DNA of 64,000 nucleotides from Pseudomonadota bacterium. Lineage in GTDB: Bacteria; Bdellovibrionota; UBA1018; CAIMNF01. The position numbers and the translations under genes were made by a program. How positions within the stretch are numbered: the first letter of the stretch is position 1; the number at the start of each line of letters is the position of its first letter. The stretch spans positions 93,201 through 157,200 of the forward strand of contig JAIXWV010000041.1 in NCBI GenBank assembly GCA_027491115.1. Reading direction: 5' to 3'. Below the pieces are notes generated by a model. The model saw only the letters and a list, made by a program, of their open reading frames with translations. It did not search any database and was not told the origin of the DNA. Shown one piece after another: positions 41,482 to 50,810 of this stretch.

Positions 41482-42796
41482 TCGGGTCCGATACCGCTTC
41501 GATGAACGGACGGTACTGGTGATCGGCTTTCTGTTGATTCTCATCCCAGTGGGGATTTATTGGTCAGGTATCCAGATTACCGAAAGAATGATTCCATCTC
41601 GTGACCTATTGAAACAAAGCCCAATCGGTGAGATCAACCGAAGAAAAAACACAGTTCGTAAGCGGGCAGAAGCGAATCCGGTTTTTTCTCATTTGATCAC
41701 CGGTGACGCCCTCTACGTCGGAGACCGGATTCTCACCGGCAAAGACTCCACTGCCCGGATCACACTTTCGGATGGCAATCTTCTCGAGCTTGGACCTGAG
41801 TCTCTCATCCGAATCGAACCGGTGAGGACCTTCGGCCTTGGCGGAATCAAAAGAAAAATCAAGGTCACGCTCGAAACCGGAAGCGTGAGAGCCGCTTCAC
41901 GTGAGCAATCTGTTCCCATGATCATTGAAAACCCAGCCGGTGAGGTGATTCTCGAGGTTCCCCCACCGTCTCCAGCATCCTCCCTTCAGCAAGCTCCGAG
42001 CCCTGTGACTCCGGAATTCAAGTCGGCTTCGATTCCGCCTCTAGAAGCTCCACGGGTTTTGCAAGAAATGATCAAAAAGGAGGAGGAAAAGGCAGTTTTG
42101 GAGCCTATCCCCAAATCCCTAAAGATGGAGAGTCCAACCAGCTCTGATCTCCCCATCCTATCCAAATTGACATTGGCTATTCGGCCGCCTGCCGATGAAA
42201 TTCGAATGATTTCGTACCCAAAAGATCGAATTTTGAGCGGAGATATCCCTCTCTCGTCCCAAGTATTCCAATTCAATTGGAAACCGGTGGGCTACGGACT
42301 CGACGGCAACTATCGGGTAACTTTGGAGATGGGGGGATCAAAGCAAAACCTTGAGGTTTCGACTGAAACTCTCGAGATTCCTGTACCGGAGGCTCCCTCT
42401 GGGAAATTTGATTTGGTTTTGGAAGCCCGCCTTAAGAACGGAGAAGTCATCTGCTCCAAACCCTTACATCATGAATGGGCACTCCCCACTCCGAGAACCG
42501 TGTCCCCAAAAGACGGGGCTATCGCTACTGAAATTCAAATGGAGAACGATTCGAAAAAAATTCTCCTCACCTGGAGGGAAATGAATGCCTGTTCGGCTTT
42601 CCGAGTTGAAGTTGCGAAAGATGATGACACATCCTTCTCTAGACCTGAGATCGTCGCACACCCGGTTGAAAACTTCATTACATTCAACCTTCCGGATGGA
42701 ATGTGGCGATGGAGAGTCAGTTGCGCCTACACGAAGACGCTTTTTGTCCCCGGTCTCGCATCCCGATTCAGAATCGAAAAGGTCTCTTCACCATGA
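41474..42796 (+). CDS. FecR-domain protein, single-pass
   Basis: 440 residues. Short cytoplasmic N-terminus, one TM helix (LVIGFLLILIPVGIYWSG), then a periplasmic FecR domain (VGDRILTGKDSTARITLSDGNLLELGPES, IKVTLETGSVRA). A proline-rich linker and two Ig/fibronectin-like beta domains follow (FNWKPVGYGLDGNYRVTLEM; MWRWRVSCAY). FecR domains usually transmit surface signals to sigma factors; no sigma gene is next door, so it may instead signal with the SpoIIE phosphatase it is coupled to. GTG start with AAGGAG 9 nt upstream; stop overlaps ung (ATGA). Confidence 0.78.
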   Translation: MLDRVRYRFDERTVLVIGFLLILIPVGIYWSGIQITERMIPSRDLLKQSPIGEINRRKNTVRKRAEANPVFSHLITGDALYVGDRILTGKDSTARITLSDGNLLELGPESLIRIEPVRTFGLGGIKRKIKVTLETGSVRAASREQSVPMIIENPAGEVILEVPPPSPASSLQQAPSPVTPEFKSASIPPLEAPRVLQEMIKKEEEKAVLEPIPKSLKMESPTSSDLPILSKLTLAIRPPADEIRMISYPKDRILSGDIPLSSQVFQFNWKPVGYGLDGNYRVTLEMGGSKQNLEVSTETLEIPVPEAPSGKFDLVLEARLKNGEVICSKPLHHEWALPTPRTVSPKDGAIATEIQMENDSKKILLTWREMNACSAFRVEVAKDDDTSFSRPEIVAHPVENFITFNLPDGMWRWRVSCAYTKTLFVPGLASRFRIEKVSSP

Positions 42797-43497
42797 TTCT
42801 GAATCTGGTCGGTACCGGGATTCCTTCGGACTGGTGCAAGGTTCTGGAGAAAGCCATTCACTCCGATTCATTTAGTAACCTACACTTCCAACTCCTTCAG
42901 GAGTCATCAAATGGAACTGAAATCTATCCGGCTTCCGACCATGTTTTTCGTGCCTTCGAGTTGGTCCCTTTCCATGATGTGAAGGTCGTCATCCTCGGCC
43001 AAGATCCCTATCACGGCCCCGGTCAAGCTATCGGGCTCAGTTTTGCCGTCCCGAACAAACTCAACAAAAAACCCCCGAGCCTGAGAAACATGTTTCGCGA
43101 ACTGGTCTCGGACTTGGGAGTGGACCTGATGCCGGGGCATTCAGATCTGACAGGCTGGGCTGCTCAAGGGGTGCTTCTGCTGAACACCTGCCTGACCGTG
43201 AGGGCGGGGCAACCTCTTTCCCACTCAGGCGCGGGTTGGGAGGAATTCACGATGGCAGTGATGGATTCACTCGTAAAAAGAAAGGCCGGTATCGTCTTCT
43301 TGCTATTGGGGGCACATGCCCAATCCTTCAAGCCTGATCTGACCACGTCTCAACATCGAGTCATCGAAGCTCCGCACCCTTCGCCTCTGTCTGCTTATCG
43401 AGGTTTTTTTGGAAGTAAGATTTACTCCAGGGCGAACGACGCGCTCCAGGAATTAGGACACGATCCCATCGACTGGGGAAAAATCAGTTTAAAATAA
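42793..43497 (+). CDS. ung: Uracil-DNA glycosylase
   Basis: 234-residue family-1 UDG that removes uracil from DNA. Visible signatures are the catalytic water-activating loop VVILGQDPYHGPGQA, the AVPNKLNKKPPSLRNMF segment, LLLNTCLTVRAGQPLSH and the HPSPLSAYRGFFG minor-groove loop with the catalytic histidine. The ATG overlaps the FecR gene stop (ATGA); a longer frame from 42703 is not needed. A strong hairpin follows the stop. Confidence 0.96.
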   Translation: MILNLVGTGIPSDWCKVLEKAIHSDSFSNLHFQLLQESSNGTEIYPASDHVFRAFELVPFHDVKVVILGQDPYHGPGQAIGLSFAVPNKLNKKPPSLRNMFRELVSDLGVDLMPGHSDLTGWAAQGVLLLNTCLTVRAGQPLSHSGAGWEEFTMAVMDSLVKRKAGIVFLLLGAHAQSFKPDLTTSQHRVIEAPHPSPLSAYRGFFGSKIYSRANDALQELGHDPIDWGKISLK

Positions 43498-43498
43498 A

Positions 43499-43531
43499 AA
43501 AAGGGCCCGAAGCTTGCGCTCGGGCCCTTAG
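43499..43531 (-). terminator. Strong intrinsic terminator
   Basis: AAGGGCCCGA (43501-43510) and TCGGGCCCTT (43520-43529) form a perfect 10-bp stem with a 9-nt loop. Read on the minus strand it is followed by TTTTTTTATTTT, a classic U-tract. It ends the small minus transcript upstream and may also weakly terminate ung from the other side. Confidence 0.85.
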
Positions 43532-43824
43532 AGTCATTACGACTACTATTCAGGGGGGTGTGGGGTGGATCATCGCCTTACGAGTTTTCTTCCGGCTCCC
43601 GACTCCAACATTCCCTCTCAAACATTATTCAATTGTGTGATCACTCGCCGCATCTCTCCGAACCTGGCCGGGCTCGAATCTGCGGTCCATGAGACCCACC
43701 GACGTCTGGTGGTCATCTCACGCTGGGCTTACCGTGGGGGCCCCGCATCGTGGAACTGGTGCTTATCGTCTCGTGCGTCATGAGACAGCTGTTGCGCTGC
43801 GGTTTTTCTCATACCGTCCTCCGT
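43500..43824 (-). ncRNA. Candidate ~320-nt structured transcript of unknown function
   Basis: A promoter at 43859-43831 and the terminator at 43529-43501 bracket a region with no sizeable gene. On the minus strand it folds well, for example GAGATGACCACC pairing with GGTGGGTCTC (43718-43691). It contains one micro-ORF near its 5' end. Signatures of RNase P, tmRNA, SRP RNA or c-di-GMP riboswitches are not complete. It could be a small RNA, a dual-function RNA or a leader-like mRNA. Confidence 0.4.
43729..43812 (-). CDS. Micro-ORF, 27 codons
   Basis: ATG at 43812 with GGAGG five bases upstream and stop TAA at 43729-43731. The peptide is charged and histidine-rich (QQLSHDARDDKHQFHDAG). It has its own promoter. 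Whether it is translated, and whether the peptide or the RNA matters, cannot be told. Confidence 0.35.
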   Translation of the reverse strand: MRKTAAQQLSHDARDDKHQFHDAGPPR

Positions 43825-43830
43825 GAAATC

Positions 43831-43859
43831 AGAATCTCATTGTTGATTGATTCGGTCAA
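43831..43859 (-). promoter_or_regulatory. Promoter of the small transcript
   Basis: On the minus strand TTGACC (43859-43854), a 17-bp spacer and GATTCT (43836-43831). Start expected near 43824. Unlike many other promoters here it leaves room for a Shine-Dalgarno. Confidence 0.55.
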
Positions 43860-43911
43860 CTAATTTTTGAGAAAAATGTGAAGGCTCACTCGAAAAAAAT
43901 CACCTGAGAAA

Positions 43912-45123
43912 TCAAACTGTGTCCGGAGTACCCCGCCTTGATTCGACCCAAAACCGAGCAAAACCTGACCCGATTCCGCTGAGCAGCATGACCACTCCAC
44001 AAATCGCGAGCACCGTCCTTACCCCGAGAACCTGAAACGCCCAAGGAGAGATCGCAAAAAACACCAAGGTGATGAGTGAGTCGAGAATCACTTTCATCCC
44101 GAAGATTCCCGCTAACGCTTCAGGGCGGTAGTGACTTTGAGCCAGATCCACAAAAGGCAGATCATTCACCGGACCGCCCACCGCAGCGAGTCCGATCACC
44201 CAATGAAGCACACTCAAGTCCCTCACTCCGCTAAGAACCATGAAGCCGATCCCGAGCCAGATCAAACCTCCGTAAATCCAGAGCTCGGGATGATTCCTGC
44301 GGACACTTCCGATTCCGATCGCACCCGCGAGGTTCCCGATACCATAGGCTGCAATCAAGGTTCCGAAGACCGACACCCGACCGGGTTGCATCTCCTCAAC
44401 CAACAAGGCCAGTCCCACTCCGTATGCGAGACTCCACGCTCCGCCACTCACACACTTGGCCCAGATGCTCCTATGAATCGCTGGGATGCCTCGAATCAGT
44501 TTCCACCCCTCTAGCCACCCTCCACTCGATCGACCACCGGATTCGTCGCTTTCGCCGGTCCATCCAATGGAGCGGATACTGGCCGCCGAACCCACGAAGG
44601 TCAGGGCATTCAGGGTGAAGAAGTGAACCATGGGAATCCAAGCAGTCAGGACTCCGATAATCGAAGGCCCCACTACGCGAGCCAAGCGGTACGTGGTGGC
44701 CATGAGTCCATTGGCCCCACGGAGTAATTCCGGGCTCCGGGCGACTTTCGGAACGAACTCCATCAAGACAGGCTCGAATGCGGAACTGAGACCGAAAAGA
44801 AGGAGCGTGGCGACCACCAGTGCAGGAAAACGCCACTGAGGGAAAGGATAGAACACCACTGGAACCAGACTGATCCCGGCACGATAAAGATCGAGACGGA
44901 CCAGGACACTGTCACTTGGAAGCGACCTGAACCAACGGGAGACGAAAGTCGCTCCCAAGAGTCCGGAGAGTACGAGCAGGACTGAAAGTCCTCCGGCGTC
45001 TTTTCCGACTTCTTGGACACAAATCCATGTGAACGCGACCCTGTAAATCTCGTCCCCCACTCCGGACAGAACCTGCCCGAACCAGAGTGCGAAGATGGAA
45101 CGATCAAAAAGAGCCCGGATCAA
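43912..45123 (-). CDS. MFS transporter
   Basis: 403 residues with 12 predicted membrane helices in two halves. N-terminal FALWFGQVLSGVGDEIYRVAFTWI is typical of the MFS_3/enterobactin-exporter-like family, followed by RLARVVGPSIIGVL in TM5. Probably an exporter; substrate not deducible. The TTG start overlaps the stop of pntB (TTGA), so it is translated with the transhydrogenase operon, which is an unusual partner. Confidence 0.82.
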   Translation of the reverse strand: MIRALFDRSIFALWFGQVLSGVGDEIYRVAFTWICVQEVGKDAGGLSVLLVLSGLLGATFVSRWFRSLPSDSVLVRLDLYRAGISLVPVVFYPFPQWRFPALVVATLLLFGLSSAFEPVLMEFVPKVARSPELLRGANGLMATTYRLARVVGPSIIGVLTAWIPMVHFFTLNALTFVGSAASIRSIGWTGESDESGGRSSGGWLEGWKLIRGIPAIHRSIWAKCVSGGAWSLAYGVGLALLVEEMQPGRVSVFGTLIAAYGIGNLAGAIGIGSVRRNHPELWIYGGLIWLGIGFMVLSGVRDLSVLHWVIGLAAVGGPVNDLPFVDLAQSHYRPEALAGIFGMKVILDSLITLVFFAISPWAFQVLGVRTVLAICGVVMLLSGIGSGFARFWVESRRGTPDTV

Positions 45124-46511
45124 ACCGTCTTCAGCTCATTGACCAGTTTCTGGAGGCTCTCCTTGGCGTCACCGAACAACATGCCGCACTTGGAGTTGAA
45201 GAAGAGCTCGTTCTCGATCCCGGCATACCCCGACTTCATGGACCGCTTGAGTACGATGATCTGCTTCGACTGGTCCACATCCAGGATCGGCATCCCGAAG
45301 ATCGGACTGGTGGGATCGGTCTTGGCTGCGGGATTCACAACGTCATTGGCACCCACCACCAGTACGGCGTCCGTCGTGGAGAACTCTGAGTTGATGTGTT
45401 CCATTTCGACCAGTTTGTCGTAACTGACGTTACTCTCCGCCAGAAGAACGTTCATGTGTCCCGGCATCCGACCTGCAACGGGATGGATCGCATACTTCAC
45501 GTCCACGCCCTCCGACTCGAGCAAACTTTCCAGCTCATGGCACACATGCTGAGCCTGGGCCACGGCAAGACCATACCCTGGAACGATGATCACCTTCTGG
45601 GCGTACTTCATCATGATGGCCACATCGGTCGCCTGGACCTCACGCACCGAACCGGAAACCGCTTTGCCCCCACCGGAAGAGCTGGACCCTGCAAGTCCGA
45701 TCAGTACGTTGGTCAGAGACCGGTTCATGGCTTTGCACATCACCACGGTCAGAATGGTTCCGGCAGAACCGACCAAGACACCGCCCATGAGCATCACGTT
45801 GTTGTGGTACAAAAATCCACCACACGCGGCAGCAACACCGGTGAACGAGTTCAAGAGCGAAATCACCACCGGCATGTCGGCGCCCCCGATCGGGAACACG
45901 AAGAATAAACCGTAAATTGTCGAAATTCCGATTGTTGTCAGAAACCAAAGCATCCCCTGGTCCCCGCCCCGGAAGGTCATGACGGAAGCGCCGATCACCC
46001 CGACCAAGAGAATGGCATTGATGAACTGTTGCCCTTGGAAACGGAAATCACCCACCGAGCCGTTCAATTTACCCCAGGCAACCATGCTCCCGACGAAAGA
46101 AACCGTACCGATGATGAGGCCCGCGATGATCGGCAGGTAGTGACCCAGGGTCAAGACCTCACCAGACGCCTGAATGGCCCGCCACTCGATGACCGAGATC
46201 AAGGCTGCACACAAGCCTCCCATCCCGTTAAAGAGAGAAACCATTTCTGGCATGGCGGTCATTTGGACCCGCTTGGCCATCACAGTCCCGACCAGGGTCC
46301 CGATCACGATGGCAATCGCGATCCAGCTCAAATTACCGATGACCCGGAATCCTTCCTCACCCAGAAAGCAGGTCCCGAAGACGGCAACCGCCATCCCGGC
46401 GGCGGCCACGAGGTTTCCTTTCCGTGCGGAGTCGGGTTGCCCCATCATCTTCAGACCGACGACGAAGGCGATGGAACCGAACAAATAGGCGAGTTCGAGA
46501 AGGTGATTCAT
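45120..46511 (-). CDS. pntB: NAD(P) transhydrogenase subunit beta
   Basis: 463-residue membrane subunit with the NADP-binding domain III at the C-terminus. PntB signatures are the membrane segment LVGTVMAKRVQMTAMPEMVSLFNGMGG, then VIIVPGYGLAVAQAQHV, HPVAGRMPGHMNVLLAE, VLVVGANDVVNPAA and MPILDVDQSKQIIVLKRSM. The enzyme couples proton entry to NADPH formation from NADH. Start overlaps the PntA2 stop by 4 bp. Confidence 0.96.
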   Translation of the reverse strand: MNHLLELAYLFGSIAFVVGLKMMGQPDSARKGNLVAAAGMAVAVFGTCFLGEEGFRVIGNLSWIAIAIVIGTLVGTVMAKRVQMTAMPEMVSLFNGMGGLCAALISVIEWRAIQASGEVLTLGHYLPIIAGLIIGTVSFVGSMVAWGKLNGSVGDFRFQGQQFINAILLVGVIGASVMTFRGGDQGMLWFLTTIGISTIYGLFFVFPIGGADMPVVISLLNSFTGVAAACGGFLYHNNVMLMGGVLVGSAGTILTVVMCKAMNRSLTNVLIGLAGSSSSGGGKAVSGSVREVQATDVAIMMKYAQKVIIVPGYGLAVAQAQHVCHELESLLESEGVDVKYAIHPVAGRMPGHMNVLLAESNVSYDKLVEMEHINSEFSTTDAVLVVGANDVVNPAAKTDPTSPIFGMPILDVDQSKQIIVLKRSMKSGYAGIENELFFNSKCGMLFGDAKESLQKLVNELKTV

Positions 46512-46834
46512 GACTTCGCTCCCCCTTTACCGGGCTTCTTTTTGAACATTTCGAGCATTCGGTCGGTCACCACAAACCCGCCGATGACGTTCAATGTCCC
46601 GACAATGACCCCGAGAAATCCGACGGTCTTACTGATCCAATCTTCTTCGCCCGCCTTACCGAGGACGATGATAGCGCCGATCAGGACCACCCCGTGGATG
46701 GCGTTGGCCCCGCTCATGAGCGGAGTGTGCAACACGCTCGGCACATGGGAGATCAACTCGATCCCCACAAAAATCATCAGGACAATCAGATAGACAAAGG
46801 TGATGTTCTCACCGATCCAATTCAACAGTTCCAT
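46508..46834 (-). CDS. pntAB: NAD(P) transhydrogenase subunit alpha, membrane part
   Basis: 108-residue membrane subunit (PntA C-terminal part as a separate protein): VYLIVLMIFVGIELISHVPSVLHTPLMSGANAIHGVVLIGAI, then FLGVIVGTLNVIGGFVVTDRML. ATG 46834 has GAGGTGA. The three-subunit arrangement (split PntA) is the usual one in many bacteria. Confidence 0.93.
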   Translation of the reverse strand: MELLNWIGENITFVYLIVLMIFVGIELISHVPSVLHTPLMSGANAIHGVVLIGAIIVLGKAGEEDWISKTVGFLGVIVGTLNVIGGFVVTDRMLEMFKKKPGKGGAKS

Positions 46835-46841
46835 ATTCACC

Positions 46842-47951
46842 TCAATTCGACGGGTGCCGAATCTCACCTTGATGGCAGATCAGACATCCCTGGACGATCT
46901 CGTCCTTCAGGTCAAAAATCATTTCCCCTTTCGGAGCGATCAATTTGAACAACTCAAGCAGATTCCGGGCGAAAAGCTCGCTAGCGTTGCTGGCCAGCTG
47001 GGAAGGCAGATTGAGAGCCCCCACAATGCGAACACCGTTTACCTCGGCGATCTCGCCGGGACGGGTCTTGGTGCAATTCCCACCTTGCTCGGCGGCCATG
47101 TCAACCAGTACCGACCCTGACTTCATCAGGGACAACTGCTCGTCATCGACCAGGATCGGAGCTTTACGTCCGGGAACCAATGCGGTCGTGATGACCAGAT
47201 CGGCCTGAGCCAGAGATTTGTTCACCGCCGCACGCTGGGCCTTGCGATATTCTTCGGAAGCCTCTTTGGCATAACCCCCCTCGCTTCCGACGGATGCCCC
47301 TTGGACTTCAATGAACTTCCCACCGAGACTCTGGACCTGCTCTTTGGTCTCAGGACGCACATCGGTCGCTTCGACCACAGCTCCCAGACGTTTGGCCGTG
47401 GCAATCGCCTGGAGGCCGGCGACTCCGGCTCCGAACACGAGCACCTTGGCGGGCGTCACGGTACCGGCCGCAGTCATCAGCATCGGGAAAATCTTGTCCA
47501 TCACCGAGGCGCCTTCGATCACCGCACGGTATCCGGCCAAATTGGCCTGGGAACTCAAGACGTCCATGCTTTGGGCGCGTGAAATTCTCGGAATCGCATC
47601 GAGCGAAAAGGCGGAAACCTTCTTGGAATTCAAGGCCCGGACCACTTCGGCTGAAGTGCGGTGTTGGAGAATGGAAATCCAGACCGATCCCTCGGGCAAC
47701 TCGATCACGCGGTTCGGTTCGGGAATGTTGATTTGGACAAAGACCGTCGCTTCTTTGAGCAAGGCCGCTCCACCCTCTACCACCCGGACTCCGACCTGTT
47801 CGTAGCTTGAATCTGAAAAATGCGCAGGGACACCCGCACCTTTTTCGATCGAGACTTCGTGTCCCATTTTTTTCAACTGGGCACACACCTGGGGAGTGAG
47901 CGCGACCCGGTGTTCACCGGCGCGCGTTTCCTTGAACATCGCGATTCTCAT
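46842..47951 (-). CDS. pntAA: NAD(P) transhydrogenase subunit alpha, NAD-binding part
   Basis: 369-residue NAD(H)-binding domain I protein. Motifs are MFKETRAGEHRVALTPQ, QANLAGYRAVIEGA, VLVFGAGVAGLQAIATAKRLGA (Rossmann), RPETKEQVQSLGGKF and VDMAAEQGGNC. The ATG at 47951 has GGAGAG 6 nt upstream. An out-of-frame ATG 20 bp upstream opens a five-codon leader (stop overlapping the pntAA ATG) just after a TAGACT element, so translation may be coupled to it. Confidence 0.95.
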   Translation of the reverse strand: MRIAMFKETRAGEHRVALTPQVCAQLKKMGHEVSIEKGAGVPAHFSDSSYEQVGVRVVEGGAALLKEATVFVQINIPEPNRVIELPEGSVWISILQHRTSAEVVRALNSKKVSAFSLDAIPRISRAQSMDVLSSQANLAGYRAVIEGASVMDKIFPMLMTAAGTVTPAKVLVFGAGVAGLQAIATAKRLGAVVEATDVRPETKEQVQSLGGKFIEVQGASVGSEGGYAKEASEEYRKAQRAAVNKSLAQADLVITTALVPGRKAPILVDDEQLSLMKSGSVLVDMAAEQGGNCTKTRPGEIAEVNGVRIVGALNLPSQLASNASELFARNLLELFKLIAPKGEMIFDLKDEIVQGCLICHQGEIRHPSN

Positions 47952-48052
47952 AGATGGCTCTCCATGGGCAAAAGTCTAACGAAAGCCTTAGCTTTTGTCC
48001 CAAGTAAAGTTCGGCTCCGTGATTGTTCTTCTCTGTCGCATCGCACCCTCGC

Positions 48053-48058
48053 TATACT
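48053..48058 (+). promoter_or_regulatory. -10 element of tldD
   Basis: TATACT ends 6 bp before the ATG at 48065; no ribosome site fits. A leaderless pattern. The -35 is unclear. Confidence 0.5.
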
Positions 48059-48064
48059 GTCTCC

Positions 48065-49447
48065 ATGCTGAATGAAGTGACTGCAAAAAAAGTGATCGAT
48101 TGTGCCCTTTCTCTTGGGGCGGATTTCGCGGACCTATTCGTGGAACGCAACCGGACCCTTTCCGTGAACCTGAAGTCGAGCAAAGTGGATCAAATTACTG
48201 ACGGCATTGACTTTGGAATCGGGCTCCGGGTCCTGTTCGGGACCAAAGTCCTCTACGGCTACACCAACTCACCCGCCGAGGACGAACTGATCCGGGTGAT
48301 TCGTCTCCTTTGTGCGCCAGATCAGCGAACCGCCACCCGGACCGGTCCGATCGCCTTTCGATCGGAAGCAAGCTCGCAGCGCCTGCCCTCGCCCGCAGCT
48401 CACGGCTCAGATCTCGAGGCCCGGATCCGCCTCCTTCGAAAAATCGACGAACTCACCCGGAAGCAGAGTCGGGAAATCTCGCAGGTCTCGGCCCACTCCC
48501 TCGAGCGTCACCAGGAAATCGAATTGTTCAATTCTCACGGACTTCACGCCACGGACCTCAGGCTCTACACCCGCATCGGATCGGAAGCGGTGGCCACTGA
48601 CGGTGACCAAAAGGACTCAGCATTTTACGGTCCCGGAGCGTCTCTGGGTTGGGAATTCGCAGAAGGAATCGATCCGGCCTTCATTGCAACCGAGATCGCA
48701 CGACGGGCTGTGACCTCACTCCACGCTGAGCCTTGCCCGGCCGGCACCATGCCGGTCGTGATCGATCACGCCTTCGGAGGGGTGATTTTCCACGAAGCTT
48801 GCGGGCACTTGCTCGAAACCACCTCAGTCGAAAAAAAGGCGTCGGTTTTCTGGGACAAAAAAGGCGAAATGATCGCCCACCCTGCGGTGAGTGCGGTGGA
48901 TGACGGAACCATCGCCGGTGCCTGGGGTTCCCTGTCAATCGACGACGAGGGCATGCCCACGGAGCGTACCCAGTTGATCAAGAACGGAAGGCTCGAGAAC
49001 TTCATGGCTGATTACGTGGGGAACCTGAAAACCGGCCACCCCAGGACCGGATCCGCCCGCAGACAGAGTTACCGTTTTGCCCCGGCATCCCGGATGCGAA
49101 ACACCTTCATCGAGCCGGGCCCGCACCGCTTCGAGGAACTGATCGCAAGTATCGATCGCGGACTTTATGCGCGGTCGATGGGGGGTGGTTCCGTGAAAAC
49201 CGGAACCGGTGAGTTCAATTTCTCCGTTCAGGAAGGCTATTTGATCGAAAACGGAAAGATCTCCCGCCCCGTGAAGGGAGCGACCCTGATCGGCACGGGC
49301 CCGGAGACTCTGAAGCGGATCTCGATGGTGGCGGACAATTTCGAAATCATGGCCGGCATGTGCGGCTCCGTGAGTGGCAGCATCCCCGCCAGCGTGGGGC
49401 AACCCGCCCTCAAGGTGGACGAAATCCTGGTCGGAGGTGCGAAATGA
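48065..49447 (+). CDS. tldD: TldD metalloprotease subunit
   Basis: 460 residues. Forms a heterodimer with PmbA/TldE that degrades unfolded or modified peptides, such as microcin precursors and CcdA. The zinc motif is in VIFHEACGHLLETT (HExxxH), with EGYLIENGKISRPVKGATLIGTG near the C-terminus. An upstream extension to 48023 lies in the promoter. Followed by pmbA with an ATGA overlap, the standard pair. Confidence 0.95.
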   Translation: MLNEVTAKKVIDCALSLGADFADLFVERNRTLSVNLKSSKVDQITDGIDFGIGLRVLFGTKVLYGYTNSPAEDELIRVIRLLCAPDQRTATRTGPIAFRSEASSQRLPSPAAHGSDLEARIRLLRKIDELTRKQSREISQVSAHSLERHQEIELFNSHGLHATDLRLYTRIGSEAVATDGDQKDSAFYGPGASLGWEFAEGIDPAFIATEIARRAVTSLHAEPCPAGTMPVVIDHAFGGVIFHEACGHLLETTSVEKKASVFWDKKGEMIAHPAVSAVDDGTIAGAWGSLSIDDEGMPTERTQLIKNGRLENFMADYVGNLKTGHPRTGSARRQSYRFAPASRMRNTFIEPGPHRFEELIASIDRGLYARSMGGGSVKTGTGEFNFSVQEGYLIENGKISRPVKGATLIGTGPETLKRISMVADNFEIMAGMCGSVSGSIPASVGQPALKVDEILVGGAK

Positions 49448-50775
49448 GAAAGGAAATCGAAACCACGCTCGATTGGGCCAAGAAACTCGGAGCGGATGAA
49501 TCCGACGTGATCCTGAACGAAGGCAATGCACTTTCTCTTTCGGCCCAGCAAGGCCGGATCGAAACCTACAAAGTCACCTCTTCACGTCTCATCGGCGTCC
49601 GGGTGATCCGGGATCATCGTGTTGGCATCAGTTATTCGGAAGACCTCTCAGCGGATTCACTCCGTTCCATGGTGGAAAGCGCCCTCCGCCTCACCCAAGC
49701 GGTCGAGCCGGACGAGAACCAGAGCATCACCCTGAGTGGAGCCCCGGTGATCGACACCAACCCAAAGACCTATCGAGAGGACTCGACACCACTGGAGGAG
49801 AAAATCAAACTCACCCTCCATCTCGAGGACGAAATCAAAAGAAGGGATCCGAGAACCCAAGCCGTCCCTTACAACGGTTATTCCGAGGGCGAGTCCCACT
49901 CTTTTTACGGAAATCACCTGGGTCTCCGGGTTTATGAGAGGGAAAAATCTTTCAATTGCTACACTTCGGCACTTCTCAAAGACGGAGAAAAGCAGGCCCT
50001 CTTCTATCGGAGCAGCAATGGTAGGACCTTTTCGGAGCTTTCACCTGAGAATGCGATTCAAGAGACCTTGAAATTCACCGGAACCTTGCTCGAAGCGAAA
50101 CCCTTGCCGACCGGAAAGTATGACGTGATCTTCGAACCGGATTGCTTTCAGGCGCTCTTCAGCTGCTTCACTGGCCTGTTCTCGGCCAAAGCGGTCAAGG
50201 ACGGCTACAGCCGCTTTGGAAATTCCATGGGTGAGGCTATCGCCCACCCAGAACTGACTCTCCGAGATCTGCCCCGATACGAACTCGGCTTCCATCACAC
50301 TCTGACGGATGCAGAAGGGGTGATGAAAACCGACCTGACCTTGATCGAGCGAGGCAAACTGGTTTCGCTCTACCACAATTCATCCACAGCCCGACATTTC
50401 GGGGTGAAGACCACGGGCCATGCGAGTCGGAGTCCCAAAGGGCAACTCGGAACGGCCCTGACTCAACTGGTGATGGATCCGGGAACCACCCCGTCCGATC
50501 GTCTCGCTTCAGGGACCGTGCTCCGGATCTTCGCCTTGGATGGATTGCATGCCGGGGTCAACACCTCTTCTGGCGCATTTTCTCTTGCGGCGAGCGGAGA
50601 GCTCCTGCAGGACGGTGTCTTGGTCCAAGGAGTGAAAGGCATCACCCTTTCTGGTAACTTTTTTGAGTTGATCCGGAATATTTCTGGTGTCGGGCAAACC
50701 TTAATCCCCACCACTGGAAGAGGGTTCTTTGCTCCAGAAATCCGGTTCACCGGACTGCAGGTGGCCGGTCACTGA
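49444..50775 (+). CDS. pmbA: PmbA/TldE protease subunit
   Basis: 443 residues, the non-zinc partner of TldD. Typical features: VILNEGNALSLSAQQGRIETY, RVIRDHRVGISYSEDLS, TGKYDVIFEPDCFQALF and LLQDGVLVQGVKGITLSGNFFE. It lacks HExxxH, as expected for this subunit. ATG overlaps the tldD stop. Confidence 0.93.
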   Translation: MRKEIETTLDWAKKLGADESDVILNEGNALSLSAQQGRIETYKVTSSRLIGVRVIRDHRVGISYSEDLSADSLRSMVESALRLTQAVEPDENQSITLSGAPVIDTNPKTYREDSTPLEEKIKLTLHLEDEIKRRDPRTQAVPYNGYSEGESHSFYGNHLGLRVYEREKSFNCYTSALLKDGEKQALFYRSSNGRTFSELSPENAIQETLKFTGTLLEAKPLPTGKYDVIFEPDCFQALFSCFTGLFSAKAVKDGYSRFGNSMGEAIAHPELTLRDLPRYELGFHHTLTDAEGVMKTDLTLIERGKLVSLYHNSSTARHFGVKTTGHASRSPKGQLGTALTQLVMDPGTTPSDRLASGTVLRIFALDGLHAGVNTSSGAFSLAASGELLQDGVLVQGVKGITLSGNFFELIRNISGVGQTLIPTTGRGFFAPEIRFTGLQVAGH

Positions 50776-50810
50776 ATTCCGTGATAGAATCGAAATAGAG
50801 GGAGAGACCC

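Noticed and set aside
43600..43680. Similarity to the SRP RNA core (CAGGTTCGGAGAGATGCGGC on the minus strand)
   Set aside because: The nearly invariant GGAA tetraloop and its closing pairs are changed, and the flanking helices do not fit 4.5S RNA.
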